From contig JAJNMT010000270.1 in NCBI GenBank assembly GCA_025685495.1, forward strand, positions 1,550,001-1,614,000: a stretch of 64,000 bases of DNA. The letters are read 5' to 3'. The notes under the pieces were generated by a model, which saw nothing but the letters and a program-made list of their open reading frames with translations, did no database searches and was not told the origin of the DNA. Positions 56,805 to 64,000 of the stretch are shown here, one piece after another; position 1 is the stretch's first letter, and each line of letters opens with the position of its first letter. Both the position numbers and the translations under genes were made by a program. This DNA comes from Huntiella abstrusa. Its lineage: Eukaryota; Ascomycota; Sordariomycetes; Microascales; Ceratocystidaceae.

Positions 56805-56890
56805 TCTCACCAACCGAAATCGAATCGGTGACCTTTCGATGGCAACTTGCAATTACAGTCGAACGTGATAACCAACTACACCATGGTGAG
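56805..56890 (-). tRNA. tRNA-Tyr(GTA) with 12-nt intron
   Basis: Acceptor CTCACCA/TGGTGAG with A73; the C1-G72 pair is the eukaryotic tyrosine identity pair. D-arm GTGTAGTTGGTTATCAC, anticodon stem TTCGA/TCGAA, T-arm ACCGA-TTCGATT-TCGGT. The anticodon GTA maps to 56854-56856 and the inferred intron to 56841-56852. Tyrosine tRNA genes of eukaryotes nearly always have introns. Confidence 0.9.
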
Positions 56891-57371
56891 TTTCGACAGT
56901 GGTGATCCACTGCGCATGGCTTGTTGGGAGCGAACTTGGTATTGGGGTTTATAAGGGTTCCATTTTTTTTGGGGGCAGGGGTGAATTAGATTCATGGGAT
57001 GATGGTGTAAGTGGGATGGATTGTTAGATGACTCGCGAGGGCAGAGAGAAAGATGGGATGTTTGATAGAAGGATATAGAAACGAGGCTGGTTTAAAGAAA
57101 ACCTGTACTTGGAAGGACTTGTGTAGGAGAATGTCTCGAGAAGAGGCGTCGGTGGTGCAACACGGGATGGTGCAGAGGCGCTTAGAGAGTTTAGATAGAT
57201 TCCGTTTTTTCACCTCTTCATCTTTATTCTCCATCTCTCATCTTCATTCCTCAACTACGAGAATCTAAAGTCTACGGGTTTAGACTAACTCACTCATTGA
57301 CTGCCGGCAGTCTCTTGCATATCATAGCATCATAATAATTGCATCTTCATTCTTAATATCCCCACCACAAA
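56891..57371. other. Promoter region of the Cys-rich membrane protein gene
   Basis: About 480 bp upstream of the AUG at 57372. No gene is seen. The plus strand is pyrimidine-rich from about 57200. Confidence 0.5.
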
Positions 57372-58772
57372 ATGCATCTTCGCGCCCTCTTCCTCCTCCT
57401 AAGTCCCCTCGGGGTCCTCGCCCATCCACATCCCCTCTTAACGCGCTCTTCAATATGTGTCTCCGCCTCTCTAACCTCCTGTCCCGGGACCCTCCCCTCA
57501 GCCTTCTGCTGTCCCCCGGACACAGCCTGTCTTTCCCTCGCCGGAGCAACCACCGCCCTCTGTTGTCCCGCGGGGGCAACATGCACGCGAATCGAACCCA
57601 TCACATGTAATATAACCCTTCAAGACCCTGCCGTCGACATGTCCGCAGCTGTCAAGACAACGCTTCTGGATAAGGAGCTTCCTCGTTGTGGAAATGCCTG
57701 TTGTCCGTTTGGTTATTCGTGTGATAATGGGAAGTGTGCTATGGATAAAGATCAGTCTGTTAAGCCGACTTTCCCGGCTAGTGTGGAGACATTGACTGCC
57801 ACGACGACGGTTGTTGGGGCTTCGAGTACCGTGATGACAAGTGTTCATGAATCTACCACTTCGGAAGTTTCAAGTTCCACAGTGTCCTCGACTAGTTCAT
57901 CCTCGAGTTCCTCTGTCTCTTCAACGAGGGGAACTACCCATTCAACAACACACACAACCAGCCACTCCACCCCCTCAGCAACAACGACGTCAGAACCGAT
58001 AACTTCATCATCCTCACCAACCACCTCAGCATCGCCTTCTCCCGCTTCTTCCACCCCCGCCCCACAAACCGCCAAAATAGTAGGCACAGTAACCGCCTCT
58101 ATAACCTTCATAATCCTCATCCTCCTACTAACCCTATACCTCCGACGCCGTCGTCTCCGTCGCCGTCCCTCCCTCGGCTCCGCTCTCCCCCCCGGCCACC
58201 CGCCCACGCCCACCCCCGCCTCATCACTAGCCAGTAAATCCCCCTTGATCGGGTCCGGCAAGACGATTTCCTCGCCAGTGCTAAGTCGTCATGGCACGGG
58301 ACGAAGTGACTTTTTGAGAGGACCGGGAGAGAAGAGGGAGTTGGAGATTACAGAGGTGAATTCTCCGCGGTATGAGAGTTTTGCGGGGTCTAGTGGTAGA
58401 GAGAGAGAACGGGTGGTGAGTTTTGCGAGTGAGACGGAGACAAGACCGTCTATGGATCCGCCGGTGGTAGGTCCTTCACAATCTCAGCCACGCTCGTTGA
58501 CACATTCCACCCCTGGATATCCCCAAGTATACGGTCTCTATATACCGACTCCATCGGACACCCCGCCGCCTCTTCAACCGTCAAACAACCCCACGTTGAA
58601 CCTCGGCGCTCAACAGTCTCGTTTATCAACGAGATTCACCCCCTCCATGCCCACCATGCGCATAATCGACCAGAAAGTGGCCGTCCACCGACCCAGCCTT
58701 ACCGATCTCCACCCAAGCCTCTCCCCCGGCGCCGGAGGACCTAGCTCCCTCCCTACCTGGCGAAGCACCTAG
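57372..58772 (+). CDS. Cys-rich type I membrane protein, possible cell-surface sensor
   Basis: Single exon, 466 aa. A signal peptide (MHLRALFLLLSPLGVLA, cleavage near 17) precedes an ectodomain to about 130 with Cys pairs in a repeated pattern (CCPPDTACL, CCPAGATC, CGNACCPFGYSCDNGKC). A Ser/Thr-rich stalk (about 145-232) is a probable O-mannosylated rod. One membrane segment at about 236-257 (IVGTVTASITFIILILLLTL) ends in YLRRRRLRRR. The cytoplasmic tail of about 200 residues is Ser/Pro-rich with possible phosphosites. This layout (signal, Cys-rich head, STS stalk, single span, basic anchor) resembles fungal Wsc/Mid2-type wall sensors, but the head is not a recognisable WSC domain. Function unknown; sensor role is inferred from layout. 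Confidence 0.8.
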   Translation: MHLRALFLLLSPLGVLAHPHPLLTRSSICVSASLTSCPGTLPSAFCCPPDTACLSLAGATTALCCPAGATCTRIEPITCNITLQDPAVDMSAAVKTTLLDKELPRCGNACCPFGYSCDNGKCAMDKDQSVKPTFPASVETLTATTTVVGASSTVMTSVHESTTSEVSSSTVSSTSSSSSSSVSSTRGTTHSTTHTTSHSTPSATTTSEPITSSSSPTTSASPSPASSTPAPQTAKIVGTVTASITFIILILLLTLYLRRRRLRRRPSLGSALPPGHPPTPTPASSLASKSPLIGSGKTISSPVLSRHGTGRSDFLRGPGEKRELEITEVNSPRYESFAGSSGRERERVVSFASETETRPSMDPPVVGPSQSQPRSLTHSTPGYPQVYGLYIPTPSDTPPPLQPSNNPTLNLGAQQSRLSTRFTPSMPTMRIIDQKVAVHRPSLTDLHPSLSPGAGGPSSLPTWRST

Positions 58773-58784
58773 TTATTTTCCTTA

Positions 58785-58794
58785 TACATATGTA
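58785..58794. repeat. TACATATGTA palindrome between convergent genes
   Basis: A single copy in the 66-bp gap between the two convergent stop codons, so it is probably transcribed in both 3' UTRs. Confidence 0.7.
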
Positions 58795-58838
58795 GATACC
58801 TAAATAGACAATGTTGACATTCAATCAATCTAACTACG

Positions 58839-61800
58839 CTACATCATTCTACAAGGATTCTTTGTTCCCGGGTCCGTGAAAGCCGCGACACTCCCTTCAT
58901 GTTTAACACTCGCTCCTCTCTTGCGACGATATCCTCCGGGCATACTAGCACTGTCACCCCACTTCTTCTTCTTTGTCTTCGGCCGCATATTTATAGCGGC
59001 ACTTCGTGACGCGCGACTTGCATGACTGCGTGTTCGGCGGAGACTTGCGGCTCGGGTGTATGGTCTTGCCGAACTGGCTTGTCCGGGGTTTAACCACGCT
59101 GGAAGATTTCTCTGACTGCTATTCCGAGTTCCCGGGGTCGTAGTCCCCGGCAGTGGTGGGAACAGTAACGTCGGCGTAGGTATGACCTCACCTGGTCTCG
59201 GCACTCTATTCTCTCTCGAAAAGAACTCCAACGTATCCACCAATGGCCTTCCAACAACACCATTAACAACCACCGGTCTCCTCGCCACAGGCGCAAGGAT
59301 CCGCATCTCTGTTAACCGCGGGTAACTCTGTTCGCCCACGACTCCCGACGGGGTACTTATAATCCTCGGTGGTGTTTCTGTCCCTGTAAACTGCACCGGC
59401 GTGTTCCTTTCAGAAAACGACATTCCACCAACTGAATGATGTCTCACACCCGGCGGCAATAACATCGTCGACTGACTCCGTCCAGGCTCAACCGCACTAA
59501 GGGAGTAACCTGGGAAAGAGGGCCGCGAGGGTATCGCCGTGTTCAATAGTGGGGGAAGACGTGATGGACCGGGAGGGGAGGTTTGTGAGGAGAGTGGGGC
59601 GCGGAGAACGGGGGAGAGGGAAAGCATGAAGGGGGGGTCATAGTCGTCGGGGTTTCCGGGGGAGAAGGTGGAGCTGTGATTGGGATGGATAGGTGCTGTG
59701 TGGGTTGTTGCGGGACGTGGGGGGATTGTTACCGGGGGAAGAAGTAATGGAGATGTCGGTGTGATTTCAGGGCCAGGAAGAGTCGCCCTAGATACCGGGT
59801 GAGGAGGCACAGAAACCACCGGCTCCGGCTCCGGCTGCGGCTCATTAAGAGGCAAAATACTAGCCGGACTCAAAGTCTGTCTCCGCTCCACAACAACCCC
59901 CTCCATTGCATCCAATCCCCCCAAACTCCTAATCGAATCACTAAACGACCTCGAATGTCTCGAAACCCCACTAACCCTCCGTCTCAACGACTCCGCACCG
60001 CTCGTCGACGGCCTGCCCACCGAAATAGGCGACACGACATGCCCCTCATCCAACGGCAAGATAGCCGGCTGTCTCATGAAATTCGGAACACTCCCCGGGT
60101 CTTCCTTGAAATAAGGCGGTGGTGGCGGAACCCAGTTATCAGCGTCACTCTCATGCGGGTGTTCCCTTCGTCCATCGGCTCTCCGGTAAGCGTAGGTTCT
60201 ACCATTTGGACCGCGTGTGCGAATTGTCGAAGCGGCTGTCGCGGCGCGGCGAAGAGCGTTGTTGGACCGTGGGTTCTGTTGGGAATAAGGGGCGTCGATG
60301 GCGTCCCATGGGCTGGAGTCCTCGGTGGGTGATGTACCGGGGGATAACTCTGGTTGTGCCGGTATCGGCAATGGTGGTATGGCGGGGATATGTCCCGTAT
60401 TTGTCTCCGTTCGCAATATTGAACTTCTCACTCCCCCGTTATTCCTTGCAACTGTTCGTCGTCGAACAATCGCCACTGCATCGTCAATATCCCGTTGAAC
60501 CTCGGGTAGGACTTCCGCCTCTTTACTTCCTACCTCAATCTCGACACACCGTTTACCCCCGTTACTAACTCTATAGTCGAAATCCAGAATCAAAAGACGT
60601 CCGCCATCCACAAAGTCAACATCGTCCTCTTCCAAATCAACGGATACCCCTCTCGCTGCAATAACCAGTCTCTCTCGTAACCGACTCTCCCTCGCAAAGC
60701 CACCGACAAACTTAACATTTGACATGCCTTTGAGCTCTGCGACTTTATACCCTTGAACAAAGGTATTCGGGTTCTTAGCGAACAATTTCTGCCACTGGGG
60801 TACTCTTGCCGCGGGGCCCGGCGACGAGCGATTCGACACACTACTATTATGTCTGCCAAGTCTCTCATCATCACTAACCAGTCTCTCTGCAGCTTTAAAC
60901 TTGGCCATGGCATCTAAATCTCCAGGGACACCGTAAAGCCAGATATCCTTCCCCATGAACCCCGCACTGACTAAATCACCGTGGTACCCAGCCGCTGGAG
61001 GTGTACTAGGGAGTAACTTAGCCCTGACACTAGGCGCATGTCCCGGAAGTGGACCAGTCCAATACGTCGTTCCGTTGCGCAAGTCATCAACCCTGACAGC
61101 TCTAAAGGTTTCGAAATTCCGATCATATGTGAATGTCCAACTTGCCTCTTCCTGGCTCGTCTGCTGGATAAGTACCGAGTGCGTACAATCCCTACTGGTA
61201 TTCGGGAACAAAATCGACGTAGTCCATAATGACCCCGCGTTATCCATCTGTGCACCGGGGTCATAATACGGCGCGGTAATAATCACCGTAGCCGGCGAGG
61301 AAGACGAAAGTGTCGTCCCTAGTAACTGTGTCCCATCGAATGAAAACGCAAGAGAATCCACCGTATCAGTCTTCACAGCGCGTCGATCCGTAGGAAGCGC
61401 ATCTCGTCGGAGACTCGCCACTTCAATACCGCCTGTATATGCCGCCGCCAGGACCGTTCCACACGGAGACAAAGCGATAGTTCGTGGTTCATGATCGAAA
61501 ATCAACGATTGTCGTAACTTTGGTGGTCGTTTCTCCATGTCGTAAATGTCCACTTGGGACTCTGTAGAGAGAACAGCGAGAAGAGATGCATCATCTTTGA
61601 TACATAATGATATGGGTCGTCGCTGGGTAGCTAGTTCCCTTACAATCACAGGTTCTTCCACGCGCACGTCTATCACGTATATCCGAGACGAGCTATACGC
61701 AAGAATATGTCGACCGCCCGGCGACGGTGTAAAAGCCAAACCCTCCCCACCCGGCGCCGACGTTGAACTGGACGTTGTCGAAACTAATCTAATCTCCGTC

Positions 61801-62260
61801 TGTGAAGGGCGAATATAGGCATCATATAAATTCCGTTTCACCTCCAGGGCAAAAAGTCTCCGAAGCCGTGGAAGATGTTCGTCGTCAGAGAGATCCTTTG
61901 TTGAGAAATTGTGATTCGCGGATATGAAGGATATACAGCGAGATAGTTGGAGTGCGTATATTGATGCTTTCTGGGCGGCTTGATACCATGTTTTGTTAAG
62001 GAGAGATAGTGAAGCAAAGGTATTTGGGTCTGCGGTTTTAAGGATTCTGTGGGTTGTTAGGTAAGTTCTAGGCTTTTGATAGAGTATACGTACTGTTGTA
62101 TTGTCTCTCGCGGTAGACAATCGAATGATGATGTTGTTCGTAATCGTGAATCAGGTCGTGACAATCGTCTCTCTATATCCAAAGTAATATTCTCGCCAAG
62201 ATCAACCTCCAAGCTTCCAACTCCATCTATCCCCAACGACGTCATATGTGGAGCCTCCAT
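58839..62260 (-). CDS. F-box protein with beta-propeller-like region and long disordered tail
   Basis: Two minus-strand exons, 62260..62094 and 62046..58839, coding 1124 aa. The 47-nt intron (GTACGT to CCACAG) splits the F-box, and joining gives DCLPRETIQQ-ILKTADPNTFASLSLLNKTW, a good F-box at about 45-85. Residues of about 140-560 have WD/beta-propeller-like segments (GLAFTPSPGGRHILAYSSSR, PRTIALSPCGTVLAAAYTGG, VDSLAFSFDGTQLLGTTLSS). From about 600 the protein is Pro/Ser/Thr-rich and probably disordered, ending in a basic stretch (MRPKTKKKKWGDSASM). Likely an SCF substrate adaptor; target unknown. Start at 62260 is the first AUG giving a non-leader-like N-terminus, but AUGs at 62311 and 62245 are also in frame. 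Confidence 0.82.
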
Positions 62261-63047
62261 TCGTATATATAAACCCAAGCCAAACCAAACAAAAAAAAAG
62301 TCAAGACACAACCAAGTCGTCCTTGTGCACTCTCACCCGGCTATATATATCCGGAATATAAAAAACGCGCAAAAAACAAGGCGACTCGTCCAGTTAACCC
62401 AAGCGGTGGCTATTCAATATACCACAACGTAAATGCAAAAAAGTCACCGGAAGTCGTAGCTCTCGTCGGTGCCAAAGAAAGGAGGTGGCAAGGCAAACAG
62501 GGAATGAATGAAAGCTGCCGGTTTGGTCGTCGCAGGGAGGGATTTAAGAGGGTTTGAATAATTGCATAGTATACGGGCGAAGTGTCGTGGCCTATCTATG
62601 TACATATGTGTGGGTTTTTTGAAAAGAAAGGAAAAAATCTATAGGTTAAAGAGAATACACGAAAGAAAGGATGGCGGCGAACTAAGCTTATGGATAATCA
62701 ATGTCATTAAAGCTTGGACTTGACCTCCATGACAAGCTATATCCAGCTATAAGCACGCAAATATATCAAAGAACCATGTTTGTTGGTGGCAACCTCATGA
62801 AAGAATTCACGTCTTATCAAATCGTTTATATCTTTTTACCATCCAACACTTTTCACAATTCCAATCATCCGTACCAACGAGGCTGAAGTGGATCCTCTTC
62901 TTTCATTGATGCATTCATTAAGTATGCATCATCCATAACCAAAATCTAAAAATAAACCTCTTTCAGGGAATCCCCGGTACACCCTAACCCTATATCACAC
63001 AAGCCTCAGGAACAAACCTCATGTCGGCGATCGCCGTGTAACACCAG
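62261..63047. other. Intergenic region
   Basis: 787 bp between two minus-strand genes: promoter of the F-box gene on the left and 3' flank of the helicase gene on the right. A telomere-like CCCTAACCCTA stretch lies at about 62982-62992. No gene is seen. Confidence 0.6.
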
Positions 63048-64000
63048 TTAAGCCAAAACCTCCGCCAAATCCGGATACCTCAAGTCTGCAAACTCCTCCA
63101 ACCACGCCATCCAGTTCTTTAAGAAGCCGGAGCCTTTTGAAATAGTCTCCGAGTCACCCACGACAACCAGACATCTCCGCGGTCTAGTCATGGCGACATT
63201 AAGTCTTCTTTTTTCCGCGAGAAAACCTACTTCACCGGCCTCGTTACTTCGCACAAGACTGACGATTACCACTTCTTTTTCTCGCCCTTGGAATCCATCG
63301 ACACTTCCGATTTCAATCCCGGGGAGTTCCTCGCGGAGTGGCGCGAGGAGGGATACTTGACCGTTATATGGTGTGACGATGGCGACTTCCGATGCAGGAA
63401 TCCCTTTTTGGATGAACAGACGGGCTTGTTTCTTGACCAGTTCGGCTTCCATGGGGTTACATTTACTTTCGGCAGTGAGACTTCTCTTCACTTTGTCGCC
63501 TTCTTCCTCTGTTTGCTCTGGAAAGTCTCCGCCTTGTGTATCGATGAAAATCACCGGTATCTCCATCTCCTCGTCGTCATCAACTCCCGGTAAATCTTTC
63601 AATAACCGCCCTTTGACATGATCCGCCGCCACTAGCCGTCCATCATATAACTCATCCGACGCAAACCTCATGATATCCTCATGCATACGGTACTGCGTCG
63701 TCAACATCCTCTTAACACCCTCTCCATGTGTCTGCAAAATCCTATCAAACAATGTCTTCTCTAACCCGCCAGTCTTCCCTTTAATAGTCGGCGGCAACTG
63801 TAAATGGTCACCCGCCAAAACCGCCTTCTTCGCTGTAATCAACGGAACCCAACACTGCGCCTCTAACGCCTGACTTGCCTCATCGATAATAACCACATCG
63901 AAACGTTCTCCGAACAACTGTTTCCCACCCGCACCATGAAGTGTCGACAAGACAACTTTACTCCCGCTAACCAACCGTTTAACACAATCCTTTTCCCGCT
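63048..64000 (-). CDS. HCS1: UPF1-like SF1 helicase, Hcs1/IGHMBP2 type (5' part outside window)
   Basis: C-terminal 317 residues; the frame is open to the right edge, so the start is missing. Helicase motifs in order: II VVIIDEASQALEAQCWVP, III AVLAGDHLQLPPT, IV LTTQYRMHEDIMRF, V GSVDGFQGREKEVVIVSLVR, VI EKRRLNVAMTRPRRCLVVVG. The DEASQALEAQCWVPL and AGDHLQLPPTI blocks are typical of yeast Hcs1 (DNA polymerase alpha-associated helicase A) and vertebrate IGHMBP2, rather than UPF1 itself, Sen1 or Dna2. These enzymes unwind DNA or RNA 5'-3'. The Walker A segment lies outside the window. Confidence 0.88.
   Translation of the reverse strand, partial: REKDCVKRLVSGSKVVLSTLHGAGGKQLFGERFDVVIIDEASQALEAQCWVPLITAKKAVLAGDHLQLPPTIKGKTGGLEKTLFDRILQTHGEGVKRMLTTQYRMHEDIMRFASDELYDGRLVAADHVKGRLLKDLPGVDDDEEMEIPVIFIDTQGGDFPEQTEEEGDKVKRSLTAESKCNPMEAELVKKQARLFIQKGIPASEVAIVTPYNGQVSLLAPLREELPGIEIGSVDGFQGREKEVVIVSLVRSNEAGEVGFLAEKRRLNVAMTRPRRCLVVVGDSETISKGSGFLKNWMAWLEEFADLRYPDLAEVLA

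Overview
The window is nuclear DNA from a filamentous ascomycete (Pezizomycotina). The evidence is spliceosomal introns of about 47-71 nt with GTAAGT-type donors and CTAAC-type branch points, two Zn2Cys6 transcription factors, a LaeA-like methyltransferase, an RCR-family protein and a Pro1/NosA-type developmental regulator. Long intergenic stretches rich in TACA/TATG microsatellites would fit an early-diverging lineage such as Orbiliomycetes, but the sequence alone does not prove that. I saw no transposon, CRISPR array, virus or secondary-metabolite cluster.

Layout. 1-3.6 kb: glycyl-tRNA synthetase (minus, running off the left edge, with an AUG-initiated mitochondrial presequence upstream of the cytosolic AUG), divergent from the ribosome-biogenesis factor RPF1, then an intron-containing tRNA-Gly(GCC). 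6.2-9.5 kb: LaeA-like methyltransferase and a convergent F-box protein. 11.9-14.4 kb: Zn2Cys6 factor followed by tRNA-Leu(CAG) and tRNA-Trp(CCA). 16.7-21.5 kb: a large PH-like/C2/RasGAP protein. 21.8-24.3 kb: cyclophilin-40 and D-aminoacyl-tRNA deacylase (five exons), both minus. 26.1-28.3 kb: CCR4-NOT subunit NOT3/NOT5. 31.5-36.3 kb: two single-span membrane proteins carrying PPxY motifs, an RCR-type and a PIN2-type with a Gln/Asn-rich tail. 36.8-38.2 kb: STIMATE/YPL162C-type membrane protein, divergent from an SOD-fold mitochondrial ribosomal protein at 38.9-39.9 kb. 41.1-44.4 kb: SAM+PH protein whose first coding exon appears to be only ATG. 44.4-53.8 kb: more than 9 kb with no protein gene except a tRNA-His(GTG), with repeated TACATATGTA palindromes and a pyrimidine-rich leader. 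53.8-56.2 kb: Pro1/ADV-1/NosA-like regulator, then tRNA-Tyr(GTA). 57.4-62.3 kb: Cys-rich type I membrane protein converging on an F-box/beta-propeller-like protein. 63.0-64.0 kb: C-terminal part of an Hcs1/IGHMBP2-type helicase (minus, running off the right edge).

The genes are mostly conserved housekeeping genes in no evident operon-like order. Loose themes are translation and its quality control (GlyRS, DTD, mito-ribosome, RPF1, five tRNAs, NOT3/5) and cell surface or polarity (RasGAP, SAM-PH, RCR, PIN2, Cys-rich sensor-like protein). I did not find a convincing undescribed multi-gene system. The most interesting signals are the dual-initiation GlyRS, minimal first coding exons, two exact orphan B boxes, the clustered TACATATGTA palindromes, and the paired PPxY membrane proteins.
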